From: Pelagibacterales bacterium SAG-MED05
GTDB taxonomy: Bacteria > Pseudomonadota > Alphaproteobacteria > Pelagibacterales > Pelagibacteraceae
NCBI GenBank assembly: GCA_014654415.1
Contig: JACWDC010000004.1
Location: 37,375-101,374, forward strand
Direction: 5' to 3'
Length of the DNA stretch: 64,000 nucleotides
Under the pieces are notes generated by a model. It had not been told where the DNA came from. It ran no database searches and saw only the letters and a program-made list of their open reading frames with translations. The position numbers and the translations under genes are program-made. Of the stretch, positions 56,109 to 64,000 are shown piece after piece. Numbering within the stretch: position 1 is the first letter of the stretch; each line of letters opens with the position of its first letter.

Positions 56109-57014
56109 TTAAATATTTGAGTAATTCTTTATCCAGTGTTTAGCAATATCTATTCTTTTACAAATCCAAACATCTTTATGTCCCAAAACATAATCTAGAA
56201 ATCTTTCTAAAGATTTTAATCTACCTGGTTTACCAACAATTCTACAATGCAAACCCACGGACATCATTTTTGCATTTATTTCACCTTCTTTATACAAAAC
56301 ATCAAAACTGTCTTTTAAATAATTATAAAATTGATCACCATTGTTGAATCCTTGATTAGTTGCAAACCTCATATCATTGTTATCTAGAGTGTAAGGTACG
56401 ATTAATTGTTTTTTGTTATTTCTTTTTTCAAAATAAGGGAGATCATCACTATAAGAATCACTATCATAAATAAAACCACCTTCATTCATTACCAAGTCCC
56501 TTGTGTTTGGACTACATCTACCTGTGTACCAACCTAATGGTCGTTCACCGAAGATCTTTTTAATAGTTTTAATTGCACGATCCATATGTTTTTTTTCCAC
56601 GGACTTGCTAATATTTTGATAATCAATCCATCTCCATCCATGACAAGCAATTTCGTAATCTGCATCTTTTATTGCTTTGCAAACTTCAGGATTTCTTTCT
56701 AGAGCCATAGCAACGGCAAAAATAGTTAATGGTATTTTCTTTTTTTGAAACAATTCATGTATTCTCCAAAAACCTCTTTTAGAACCATACTCATAAAGAG
56801 ACTCCATGCTTATATGTCGTCCTTTAATTGGTTGAGCTCCAATTATTTCTGATAGAAAAGTTTCTGAATGTTTATCGCCATGTAATATTGAATTTTCAGC
56901 TCCTTCCTCATAATTTAATACAATTTGAAGGGCTAGTTTTGCATTATTTGGCCAAACAACTTTGATTTTTTTTGCACCATAACCAATCATGTCTCTTGGA
57001 TATTTTTTAACCAT
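56109..57014 (-). CDS. puuE: Allantoinase, polysaccharide-deacetylase type (PuuE)
   Basis: Opens allantoin to allantoate. The 301-residue NodB-like fold carries YPRDMIGYGAKKIKVVWPNNAKLALQIVLNYEEGAENS and CHGWRWIDYQN typical of PuuE, and GWYTGRCSPNTRDLV. It is not the metallo-amidohydrolase type (AllB/PucH). The predicted promoter places transcription at or next to the A of the ATG, so the mRNA is probably leaderless. Divergent from the csiD-like gene with 21 bp between starts. Confidence 0.92.
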   Translation of the reverse strand: MVKKYPRDMIGYGAKKIKVVWPNNAKLALQIVLNYEEGAENSILHGDKHSETFLSEIIGAQPIKGRHISMESLYEYGSKRGFWRIHELFQKKKIPLTIFAVAMALERNPEVCKAIKDADYEIACHGWRWIDYQNISKSVEKKHMDRAIKTIKKIFGERPLGWYTGRCSPNTRDLVMNEGGFIYDSDSYSDDLPYFEKRNNKKQLIVPYTLDNNDMRFATNQGFNNGDQFYNYLKDSFDVLYKEGEINAKMMSVGLHCRIVGKPGRLKSLERFLDYVLGHKDVWICKRIDIAKHWIKNYSNI

Positions 57015-57048
57015 AACCTATTATACACGTAAATTATGAGCTTTACTA
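56996..57048. promoter_or_regulatory. Overlapping divergent promoters for puuE and the csiD-like gene
   Basis: On the plus strand TTGGAT (56996-57001), 17 bp, TATTAT (57019-57024) directs the csiD-like gene. On the minus strand the overlapping bases read a perfect TATAAT (57025-57020) with a weak -35 TAGTAA at 57048-57043, directing puuE. The predicted starts leave 0-5 bases of leader on each side. Confidence 0.55.
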
Positions 57049-57932
57049 TTAATAGTCATGAGAAAACAAACAGAGTTCAAGTCCTTAATATTAAGAACGA
57101 AGATTTAGAAAGATTAGTTTTTCCATTCAAGAAACATACTATTACCTCTCTAGAGTACAAACCTTTCTCGAGATTTACTTTAGCAAAAAGTTTAGACGAA
57201 GTTTTTGAAAATAGATTAGGCAAGACATTAGTAAAAATATTAAATGACAGAGAAACAGGCACAGTTGTTATTAAGCCGGAAATTAGCAATAAAAAATTTG
57301 ATAAAGATTTTCTTGTAAAATTATCTACAGGATTTGCATATTTGGTAGGTAATCCAAATTTTGACTCCATGACAGATAAATATTATGCAAGATTTTATGT
57401 AAAACACCAAGATTCCAGTGACTCATATCTACGAAAAGCCTACACAAATTTAGATCTTCACACTGATGGCACTTATGTAAAAGAAAAGACTGATTGGTTA
57501 ATTATGACTAAAATGGAAGAACAGGGAGTTTCTGGAGGTGAAAGCGTTATTTTACATTTAGATGACTGGGAACATTTAGATGAACTAAGCAACAATCCTG
57601 CGGGACAACAAAATTTTACCTGGGGATCTCCAAAAAGCAAAAACATTGAATACAAAGTTGAACACCCTATATTTAAAAAAGATAAGAACGGTAAACCTAT
57701 TATTTCTTACATAGATCAATTTCCAGAACCAAAAAATATGGAACAAGGTTTGTTTTTACAAAGACTTTCTGATTGTCTCGAAGAAAGTAAAAATAAGATT
57801 GAATTTCCACTGCCGGTAGGTTCAACTATATTCTCTAATAATTATTTTTGGCTTCATGGAAGAAAGCCATTCAAAGAAAACAGCAATTTGAGCCGAGAAT
57901 TGCTAAGAATTAGAGGAACTTTTTTCAATTAA
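57036..57932 (+). CDS. CsiD/GlaH-like glutarate 2-hydroxylase
   Basis: A 298-residue Fe(II)/2-oxoglutarate oxygenase of the CsiD family. The facial triad is visible as H142-x-D144 in LDLHTDGTYV and H274 in FWLHGRKPF; the 2-oxoglutarate-binding arginine lies in SRELLRIRG. HLDDWEHLDEL and ISYIDQFPEPKNMEQGL match E. coli CsiD. That enzyme converts glutarate to L-2-hydroxyglutarate in lysine/glutarate breakdown. No LhgO lies next to it; a TctCBA carrier follows, which may bring in the substrate. Confidence 0.88.
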   Translation: MSFTINSHEKTNRVQVLNIKNEDLERLVFPFKKHTITSLEYKPFSRFTLAKSLDEVFENRLGKTLVKILNDRETGTVVIKPEISNKKFDKDFLVKLSTGFAYLVGNPNFDSMTDKYYARFYVKHQDSSDSYLRKAYTNLDLHTDGTYVKEKTDWLIMTKMEEQGVSGGESVILHLDDWEHLDELSNNPAGQQNFTWGSPKSKNIEYKVEHPIFKKDKNGKPIISYIDQFPEPKNMEQGLFLQRLSDCLEESKNKIEFPLPVGSTIFSNNYFWLHGRKPFKENSNLSRELLRIRGTFFN

Positions 57933-58003
57933 GACTAGTTGACTCTGATCTGTCATTCATTTTTAATAACCCTTTAATTAATTAATTAACAGAGGAAAAT
58001 AAT

Positions 58004-58984
58004 ATGTTTAATAATTTGAAAAAATTAATTAGCTTAGTTTTTGCTACTGTTCTTTTAACTTCAATCTCATCAACCAGTTTTGCAATCGATAAGTTACACT
58101 TCATTATCGGCGGTGGTGCTGGTGGTGGTTGGGATGGAACTGCTAGAGGAACTGGAGAAGCTTTAACAAAAGCTGGTTTTCTAAAAAGTGCTTCATTTGA
58201 AAATATGTCAGGTGGTGGTGGAGGAAAAGCTCTATCTTACATAATTAATTCGAAGCCAGAAGGAACTGTGTTAGTTCAATCAACTCCTTTAGTTTTAAGA
58301 TCAATCACAAGACACAAAGGTTACGTAGCTGGAGCTGGAGTTTTATCTTATAAAGATGTTAAACCGATTGCAGGTGTAATTGGTGACTACGGCGCAATAG
58401 CTGTAGCTAAAAACTCGCCTTACAAAACATTTAAAGATGTAGTGGATGCTTACAATGCAAATCCTAAGTCAATTAAAATGGCTGGTGGTTCTGTAAGAGG
58501 AAGTATGGATCATTTAATTGGAGCGCTTGCATTTAAAAAAGCGGGTGCTGATGCAAATAAAGTTGTTTACGTTCCTTACGATGCTGGTGGAAAAGCTTTA
58601 GCTGGACTTTTATCTGGTGAGACTCAAATTCTTTCAACTGGTTTGGGAGAAGTTATGGGAGCAAGAGACCAAGTAAGAATTATTGGTATTACTGCACCTA
58701 GCAGAGTCGGCGATGCCCCAGAAGTTCCTACACTTAAAGAACAAGGATTTGATGTTCAGTTTGTTAACTGGAGAGGATTCTTTGCCCCTAAAAGCATGAG
58801 TTCAGGTGATGTTAAGAAGATTGCTAAAATGTTAGGTGATGTTCAAAAAACACCAGAGTGGGAGACAGTAAGAAAAAGAAATGCTTGGGTTAATATTTAC
58901 AATCCAGGAAGAAAATTTGACAGTTTCTTAAAAAAACAAACAAAAGAAATGACAAATTTAATGAAAGAACTAGGAGTAATTTAG
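58004..58984 (+). CDS. tctC: Tripartite tricarboxylate transporter binding protein
   Basis: A 326-residue TctC/Bug protein: signal peptide (about 1-27, SISSTSFAI), then LHFIIGGGAGGGWDGTARGTGEAL, the usual ligand-binding start, and VVYVPYDAGGKALAGLLSGE. Binds a carboxylate in the periplasm for the TctBA carrier. The leader TTAATTAATTAACA and AGAGG precede the ATG, as before the LIV binding-protein gene. Ligand uncertain; C5 dicarboxylate suggested by the neighbouring hydroxylase. Confidence 0.92.
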   Translation: MFNNLKKLISLVFATVLLTSISSTSFAIDKLHFIIGGGAGGGWDGTARGTGEALTKAGFLKSASFENMSGGGGGKALSYIINSKPEGTVLVQSTPLVLRSITRHKGYVAGAGVLSYKDVKPIAGVIGDYGAIAVAKNSPYKTFKDVVDAYNANPKSIKMAGGSVRGSMDHLIGALAFKKAGADANKVVYVPYDAGGKALAGLLSGETQILSTGLGEVMGARDQVRIIGITAPSRVGDAPEVPTLKEQGFDVQFVNWRGFFAPKSMSSGDVKKIAKMLGDVQKTPEWETVRKRNAWVNIYNPGRKFDSFLKKQTKEMTNLMKELGVI

Positions 58985-59019
58985 TTTAACTAAATACTTT
59001 AAAACTTATAGGGAGAGCA

Positions 59020-59490
59020 GTGAAAATTAACTCAGTAAAAATTATCTCACTGCTCTTCTTTATTTTATCAGCCTTTTATTTATACACAGCATATCAAATA
59101 CAAGTTTTTTCCTTCGATGAAGATGCTCCTTTTAATGCCAAAACTTTTCCAATTTATTTAGGTTATACAGGAATGTTTTTTGCTGGATTGAAAATAGTTT
59201 TGCCAGATCGTAAGCCTATAAAAGTAGATCCTACAAATTTAGAATTTAAAAAAACTATCTTATTAGTAATAACTATAATAATCTATGGAGCAACTATACT
59301 TAAAGTTGGTTTCTTCTTATCTACATCTTTATTTTTAGTTTTTTCTTATTATTTTTTAGGAGAGAGAAGATGGAAATACATTATAATTTTTTCTTTTCCG
59401 TTCGTAGGAATATTTATGTATTTACTTCATGGAGTATTACAAGTTTATCTTAGAGACCCACTATTAAAATATATTGGAATTATGGGATGA
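59020..59490 (+). CDS. tctB: Tripartite tricarboxylate transporter small membrane subunit
   Basis: A 156-residue TctB with four helices and the typical loop FNAKTFPIYLGYTGMFFAGLKI. Starts with GTG after GGGAGAG, and overlaps tctA by 4 bp. The gap after tctC is 35 bp. Confidence 0.88.
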   Translation: MKINSVKIISLLFFILSAFYLYTAYQIQVFSFDEDAPFNAKTFPIYLGYTGMFFAGLKIVLPDRKPIKVDPTNLEFKKTILLVITIIIYGATILKVGFFLSTSLFLVFSYYFLGERRWKYIIIFSFPFVGIFMYLLHGVLQVYLRDPLLKYIGIMG

Positions 59491-60989
59491 TAGAAGGAAT
59501 CTTAATTGGAATAAAAACTGCTTTATCTTTTCAAAACCTACTAATGGTAATGATTGGTTGCTTTGCAGGAACCATTATTGGAATGCTTCCAGGTCTAGGC
59601 CCAATGACGGCAATAGCATTAATGATACCCATCACCTATGGTTTTGACCCAGCTACAGGTTTAATTCTAATGGCAGGCGTTTATTATGGAGCAGTCTTTG
59701 GCGGATCAACTTCATCTATTTTAATTAATGCACCCGGTGTCCCTGGGACAGTCGCAACTTCATTTGATGGTTACCCTATGGCTCAACAAGGTAAAGCCGG
59801 TAAAGCTCTAGCCATAGCAGCTTATAGTTCTTTTGCAGGAGGAACCATTGCAGCAATATTTTTACTAATTGCTGCTCCAAGTTTATCTAAAGTAAGTTTA
59901 TCTTTTAGATCTCCAGATTATTTTGGTTTGATGATTTTAGGTTTAACAGCAGTTGCAGCATTTTCATCAAAAGGCAATTTTTTAAAAGCTATGATGATGT
60001 GTGTTTTTGGTTTGATGCTGGCATCTGTAGGTCAAGATACTTTATCAGATATTCCAAGATTTACTTTTAATACCATGAATTTATCAGATGGAATTAGCTT
60101 CGTTTTAGTAGTTATGGCTACATTTGCTATGAGCGAGGCTTTGACAATAATTCTTAAAGGAAACGATCCAGCAAAAGCAGCTAAACAAATTTCTTTAACA
60201 GAATTAGGTTCTATAAAACTTGATAAGAATGAGACTAAAAAAATGGTTAAAACAATTCCAAGATCATCTATTCTAGGTTTTATAGTGGGAGTTTTGCCTG
60301 GAGCTGGAGCTACTATTGCATCTTTTTTAGCTTATGGAATGGAAAGAAATTTTGTAGATGAAGAAGAAAAACAAAAATTTGGTAAAGGCAGTGTCCAAGG
60401 ACTATCAGCACCAGAGACCGCAAATAATGCAGCATGTTCAGGAGCTTTTGTTCCTTTATTAACTTTAGGAATACCAGGAAGCGGAACAACGGCAGTAATG
60501 TTGGGAGCTTTATTAGGATTTGGTATTCAACCTGGCCCAAGACTTTATGAAACTAATCCTGAAATTTTTTGGTCAGTTATAATGTCAATGTATATAGGAA
60601 TGGTAGTTTTGCTAATACTAAACCTTCCTTTAATTCCTTACATTGCAAGAATACTTGCTGTTCCAAGAACCTTTTTAATTCCAATGATTTTATTTTTTTC
60701 AGTTACTGGAATTTATTTAATGTCATTTAACAATTTTGATATTTTTTTAATGATTGGGATTGCTGTCGTAGCAACTATTCTACGGCTTTATGATTTTCCA
60801 ATGCCTCCGCTTATTCTTGCTTTTGTTCTTGGAGGATTAATGGAAGAGAATCTTCGAAGGTCTCTTTTAATTAGTGACGGATCATGGTCATTTTTGTGGA
60901 ATAGACCACTTACAGTTGTAATTATGCTTGTTATTATACTCATCATTTTATGGCAAATTTACTCAGGTTTTATAAAGAAAAAAGTGTGA
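59487..60989 (+). CDS. tctA: Tripartite tricarboxylate transporter large membrane subunit
   Basis: A 500-residue, about twelve-helix TctA: GTIIGMLPGLGPMTAIALMIPITYG, YYGAVFGGSTSSILINAPGVPGTVATSFDGYPMAQQGKAGKAL, and SAPETANNAACSGAFVPLLTLGIPGSGTTAVMLGAL are strongly conserved family blocks. The carrier uses an ion gradient. In the 130 bp that follow, two small hairpins (61045-61063 and 61071-61087) lie in the leader of the next gene; otherwise nothing was seen. Confidence 0.95.
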   Translation: MIEGILIGIKTALSFQNLLMVMIGCFAGTIIGMLPGLGPMTAIALMIPITYGFDPATGLILMAGVYYGAVFGGSTSSILINAPGVPGTVATSFDGYPMAQQGKAGKALAIAAYSSFAGGTIAAIFLLIAAPSLSKVSLSFRSPDYFGLMILGLTAVAAFSSKGNFLKAMMMCVFGLMLASVGQDTLSDIPRFTFNTMNLSDGISFVLVVMATFAMSEALTIILKGNDPAKAAKQISLTELGSIKLDKNETKKMVKTIPRSSILGFIVGVLPGAGATIASFLAYGMERNFVDEEEKQKFGKGSVQGLSAPETANNAACSGAFVPLLTLGIPGSGTTAVMLGALLGFGIQPGPRLYETNPEIFWSVIMSMYIGMVVLLILNLPLIPYIARILAVPRTFLIPMILFFSVTGIYLMSFNNFDIFLMIGIAVVATILRLYDFPMPPLILAFVLGGLMEENLRRSLLISDGSWSFLWNRPLTVVIMLVIILIILWQIYSGFIKKKV

Positions 60990-61119
60990 CATTTTTTCAA
61001 CACCATAAAAAGAAAGATCTTACATTAGTTGATTAACCTTAATTTCCTTGGTTATTTCAAGGATAAAGTGTTAAGAATCCACCTTAAGTAGATATATATA
61101 TTTAATTTAAAGGAAAATT

Positions 61120-61758
61120 ATGAAAAAAATTATTGCAATACTAACACCTTTATTTTTACTTGTTTCAATTACAGCTAAAGCTGAGGTTGGAATGGGAATA
61201 TCAGGCGCACTGCACAGCTTTGATGCTTCTGGTACTGAAACTACAAGATCTAGTTTACAGAAAAATAGCGGCAGTCATACACACGATGTTATGGTTCCTG
61301 AACTTTTTGTTGAAGCGATTGGCGACAATGGATTTGCTCTAGGATTTAGTTTTATCCCATCTAGAGAAATGGGAAGTAAATCAAGAACTGACTCGAACGA
61401 CGATGGAGACAGCGGAACGTATACAGCAAAAGCAGAGTTATCAAATGTAGCTAAAGTTTACGCTGATATACCTCTAGGAAGTTACCCAGTTTATGTTCAT
61501 TTAGGCATTCAAAACGTAACATTGAAGACGCTTGAATCATTAAACTCTGGTACAACTTATCCAGATGAAGATTTAATGGGAATAACTTACGGAATAGGTC
61601 ACAAGGGTGATTTGCCTTTTGGTGACAGCTTATATTATAAACTAGAAGTATCGCATACTGAGTTTGACACTTATAGTCACTCTGTTTCTACAGGAAACAA
61701 ACTTGTAGCAGATTTTGACGATACAGCTGGTAGAATTTCTATAGGATATAAATTTTAA
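61120..61758 (+). CDS. Exported outer-membrane beta-barrel-like protein
   Basis: A 212-residue protein with signal peptide MKKIIAILTPLFLLVSITAKA and a mature part of alternating polar and hydrophobic strands (YTAKAELSNVAKVYADIPLG, YPVYVHLGIQNVTLKTL, LYYKLEVSHTEFDTYSH). It ends DTAGRISIGYKF with the terminal aromatic expected for a BAM substrate. It looks like a small eight-stranded barrel; no family is recognised. Monocistronic between hairpin-rich leader and a terminator. Confidence 0.75.
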   Translation: MKKIIAILTPLFLLVSITAKAEVGMGISGALHSFDASGTETTRSSLQKNSGSHTHDVMVPELFVEAIGDNGFALGFSFIPSREMGSKSRTDSNDDGDSGTYTAKAELSNVAKVYADIPLGSYPVYVHLGIQNVTLKTLESLNSGTTYPDEDLMGITYGIGHKGDLPFGDSLYYKLEVSHTEFDTYSHSVSTGNKLVADFDDTAGRISIGYKF

Positions 61759-61782
61759 TTAATTAAAAATTAAAAAAAAATT

Positions 61783-61813
61783 AAACCCGCAAATTTATTT
61801 GCGGGTTTTTTTT
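61783..61813. terminator. Bidirectional intrinsic terminator
   Basis: AAACCCGCAAA and TTTGCGGGTTT form an 11-bp stem with a 4-base loop (61783-61808). A T-run follows on the plus strand (to 61813), and A-runs before it give a U-run on the minus strand, so it can serve both the barrel gene and the convergent doxX. Confidence 0.92.
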
Positions 61814-61814
61814 G

Positions 61815-62201
61815 TCACAATCTTACGTATTTCTTTTTTCTATCAATCGACCACTCTCTCGGTCCATGAACAGCTATAAACAAGAAACCTCCAGCTAAAG
61901 CAAAGTTTTTAAAAAAGGCAATCGTTTGCATTTGATTAGCGAAATCTAAATGAAAAACCACAGCCGTAACTATAGAGAATATTGCTAATATTATTGCTGA
62001 TACTTGAGCTTGATAACCAATTATTATTAAAATAGGAAAAATAATTTCTAAAGCAATTGTTGGCCCTAATAAAAATCCAGGTACACCATACCCCTCCATC
62101 CATACAACAGTATTTCCGTAATTAAAAACCTTATTGTATCCTGACAGTAAAAAGATTGAAGAAATAAAGATTCTACCTATAAGGTCAAAAAAATTGGCCA
62201 T
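61815..62201 (-). CDS. DoxX-family membrane protein
   Basis: A 128-residue four-helix protein: LIGRIFISSIFLLSGYNKVFNYG at the start and FFKNFALAGGFLFIAVHGPREWSIDRKK near the end are typical of DoxX/YphA-like proteins. Role uncertain; members are linked to redox balance and quinol-related membrane complexes. Preceded by about 50 bp without features. Confidence 0.88.
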   Translation of the reverse strand: MANFFDLIGRIFISSIFLLSGYNKVFNYGNTVVWMEGYGVPGFLLGPTIALEIIFPILIIIGYQAQVSAIILAIFSIVTAVVFHLDFANQMQTIAFFKNFALAGGFLFIAVHGPREWSIDRKKKYVRL

Positions 62202-62252
62202 AAATTATTTAATCCTATAGTAAAACTAAAGTCAAAAACAAGATAGTTTAAA

Positions 62253-63332
62253 TTAGGTTTTTTTTTCTATGATTCTTAGCATTAATGGAACAATAAATAG
62301 TATCATTAATAACCTGATTATATGGTGAAAAGATACAAATTCTGGATCAAGATCAAAAAAGATTGCTATAACTGCTACTTCATAAATACCACCAGGGCAG
62401 AAAGAGAGAAGAAGAGTAAAGAAATTTTTATCAATAATTAAGCTTGCAGTAAAAGCAGCTAGCAAACCCAAGACAACTAGTAAAAATGTTGCAACAAAAC
62501 TGTGTACAGCATTACGAGCTATTTCACCAAAAGTTTTGTCAGCAAATCGACATCCGACCGAAGCTCCAAGAATAAGCAAACAGTAATCAATTATATTTGG
62601 TGGAAATTGATAAACAGCAATTTCTGAAATCTGTAAAAACCCACTAGCAAATAGAGTTCCAGACAATAAAGCTGCTGGAATTCTAAATTTATCAAAAACA
62701 ATAATTAAAATAATTGACGATACGATTAGCAGAATTAAGTGAAAAATATTTTGATCTTCGATTACTTCTTTAGTAATTTTGACGCTCTCAACATCATAAA
62801 AGCTATTAACGATAAATGGAAAAATGGTAATAATTATTATTAATCTAATTAAATGAGAAGTAGCTACCTGACTCAAATCAGACTTTTCGTCTTCAGCTAA
62901 AATCATTAAAGGACCCAAAGCTCCGGGTGCAGCAGAAAAAATTGAAGTTTTCTTATCATACTTAGAGAATATTTGGAGATATCTTGAAACAATTAATACA
63001 CTAAGAACAATGTAAACAAGCATTATCAGGGAGGTCCAAGCCCATTGATGTATTTGAGAAAATAAACTTTTATCAATGTAATTACCTATATAGAGACCCA
63101 ATAAAATTAATATTGAAGAAAGCACTAATTTAGGCATTTTTGTTTTTAAACCCATTAATGAAGCAACAGATGTAATCAGCATTGGACCTAAAAACCAAGC
63201 AAGTGGAATGTTAAAGAACTCAGCAACAATTGCGCTAGGAATAGATATTACAATTACTGAAGCAAATTCTTTAGAGAATATTAGTTTAAAATTTTCTTTA
63301 TTAAAGGGTATAGCTTGGTTATTCTGCATCAT
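62253..63332 (-). CDS. AbrB-family membrane protein (COG3180-like)
   Basis: A 359-residue polytopic protein with two similar halves: SIPSAIVAEFFNIPLAWFLGPMLITS and FSAAPGALGPLMILAEDEKSDLSQVATSHLIRLI in the first, KFRIPAALLSGTLFASGFLQIS and FCPGGIYEVAVIAIFFDLDPEFVSFHHIIRLL in the second. This is the AbrB duplication family, often misnamed ammonia monooxygenase; probably a transporter. Start codon is 2 bp from that of the divergent gene; two adjacent ATGs (63332, 63329) are possible. Confidence 0.87.
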   Translation of the reverse strand: MMQNNQAIPFNKENFKLIFSKEFASVIVISIPSAIVAEFFNIPLAWFLGPMLITSVASLMGLKTKMPKLVLSSILILLGLYIGNYIDKSLFSQIHQWAWTSLIMLVYIVLSVLIVSRYLQIFSKYDKKTSIFSAAPGALGPLMILAEDEKSDLSQVATSHLIRLIIIITIFPFIVNSFYDVESVKITKEVIEDQNIFHLILLIVSSIILIIVFDKFRIPAALLSGTLFASGFLQISEIAVYQFPPNIIDYCLLILGASVGCRFADKTFGEIARNAVHSFVATFLLVVLGLLAAFTASLIIDKNFFTLLLSFCPGGIYEVAVIAIFFDLDPEFVSFHHIIRLLMILFIVPLMLRIIEKKT

Positions 63333-63334
63333 TC

Positions 63335-64000
63335 ATGATTTTAGGTTTTTTAGGAACGGGACGCATTACATCTTCAGTTATTGAAGGTATTTTCAAGTCT
63401 AAATTAAGAATCAAAAAAATTTATATCTCCCCTCGCAACAAAACAATAGCAAAAAAATTGACCAAAAGATTTAAAAAAGTAACTATTTCAAGGAACAATC
63501 AACAATTAATTGATAAATCGAACTGGGTATTTTTGGCCGTTACTCCAAAGGTCGGAGATAAAATTTTGAAAAAACTTAATTTTAAAAAAAATCAAAAAAT
63601 TGTAAGCTTTATTTCTTCAATAAATTTAGCTCAGCTAAAAAAATTTATTGGTAAAAAAGCTAAAATTATAAGAGCTATTCCACTTCCTCCCATTTCAATT
63701 CGAAAAGGTCCTGTACCTATATGTCCTCCCGATAAACAAGTAAAAAGTTTTTTCAATCAATTAGGTACAACAGTTGAAATAAAAAATGAAAAATCATCTA
63801 TAAATTTCTGGGCAACTTCAGGTATGATGGCGCCTTTTTATGAACTATTAAAAGTATTGTCTGATTGGTTAGTTAAAAAAGGAATTAAAAGAAATGAAGC
63901 TCAAAAATACATTACCTCACTTTTTGTAGCGTTATCAGAGGATTCAAAAATTAATTCAAAAAAAGATTTGAAATATTTAGTCAAAGATTCTCAAACGCCA
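63335..64000 (+). CDS. Pyrroline-5-carboxylate reductase-like protein, 3' end outside window
   Basis: The frame from ATG at 63335 stays open to the window edge (222 codons). It begins MILGFLGTGRITSSVIEGIF, a Rossmann opening of the ProC family, then YISPRNKTIAKKL, VFLAVTPKVGDKIL and IRAIPLPPISIRKGPVPI (ProC usually has R-x-M-P-N-x-P). It ends LKYLVKDSQTP, where ProC has its V-x-S-P-G-G-T motif. The changes in these motifs suggest a divergent member, so NADPH-dependent proline synthesis is likely but not certain. Confidence 0.75.
   Translation, partial: MILGFLGTGRITSSVIEGIFKSKLRIKKIYISPRNKTIAKKLTKRFKKVTISRNNQQLIDKSNWVFLAVTPKVGDKILKKLNFKKNQKIVSFISSINLAQLKKFIGKKAKIIRAIPLPPISIRKGPVPICPPDKQVKSFFNQLGTTVEIKNEKSSINFWATSGMMAPFYELLKVLSDWLVKKGIKRNEAQKYITSLFVALSEDSKINSKKDLKYLVKDSQTP

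Noticed and set aside
61045-61087. Two short hairpins before the barrel gene as a riboswitch
   Set aside because: Stems are only 5-6 bp and no known aptamer consensus is visible; noted only as leader structure.

Overview
The window is AT-rich, very compact DNA that reads as a chromosomal segment of a SAR11-type marine alphaproteobacterium (Pelagibacterales, 'Candidatus Pelagibacter'-like). The signs are: overlapping or abutting genes almost everywhere; a metY leader that carries a SAM-II riboswitch with a visible terminator/antiterminator, followed by a second structured element placed where SAM-V is known in this group; full sarcosine oxidase and dimethylglycine dehydrogenase/ETF modules for methylated-amine oxidation; and a rod-shape operon joined to branched-chain amino acid biosynthesis. 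No tRNA, rRNA, CRISPR array, insertion sequence or prophage was seen. Strain identity cannot be fixed without a search.

Layout. 1-4.5 kb: the edge of a membrane-protein gene, then a four-gene phosphonate biosynthesis operon (cytidylyltransferase-PEP mutase fusion, phosphonopyruvate decarboxylase, Fe-ADH-type phosphonoacetaldehyde reductase, APS-kinase-like kinase) behind a 19-bp palindrome. 4.4-9.8 kb: housekeeping (Mrp, HflK/HflC/DUF2065, Do-like protease, MiaA). 9.9-20.9 kb: ilvI-ilvH-ilvC-leuA, running into mreB-mreC-mreD-mrdA-rodA and a bactofilin. 20.9-24 kb: a DadA-like oxidase, an EamA permease and a 2-hydroxyacid dehydrogenase. 24.1-25 kb: two tandem paralogous lipoproteins. 25-27 kb: metY with its riboswitches and a rhodanese gene that lies between two copies of the metY 3' end. 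27.1-32.2 kb: soxBDAG. 32.2-35 kb: transporters. 35-40.8 kb: dimethylglycine dehydrogenase, etfB, etfA and ETF-QO. 40.9-46.2 kb: a thiol/redox/metal neighbourhood with a 39-residue cysteine-rich metallothionein-like peptide, cysE, two MsrB proteins (one apparently exported), CcdA, glutaredoxin and a ribokinase-type sugar kinase. 46.2-53 kb: a LysE-type exporter, then a LIV-type ABC importer with an extra small membrane protein between the permeases and AzlCD at the end. 53-57 kb: NCS1 permease and ureide catabolism (allantoinase, allantoicase, ureidoglycolate lyase). 57-61 kb: a CsiD/GlaH-like glutarate 2-hydroxylase followed by a TctCBA tripartite carrier. 61-64 kb: a small barrel-like exported protein, DoxX, an AbrB-family membrane protein and a partial ProC-like gene.

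How the genes work together. Much of the window feeds one-carbon, nitrogen and sulfur economy. Dimethylglycine and sarcosine are stripped of methyl groups, with electrons from the dehydrogenase passing through ETF to quinone. Allantoin is opened to glyoxylate and urea. MetY is under SAM feedback. The most unusual items are the phosphonate operon, the leaderless metallothionein-like gene next to cysteine synthesis, the fully readable SAM-II antiterminator switch, the fossil of a metY 3' end flanking the rhodanese gene, and divergent puuE/csiD promoters that share one -10 element.
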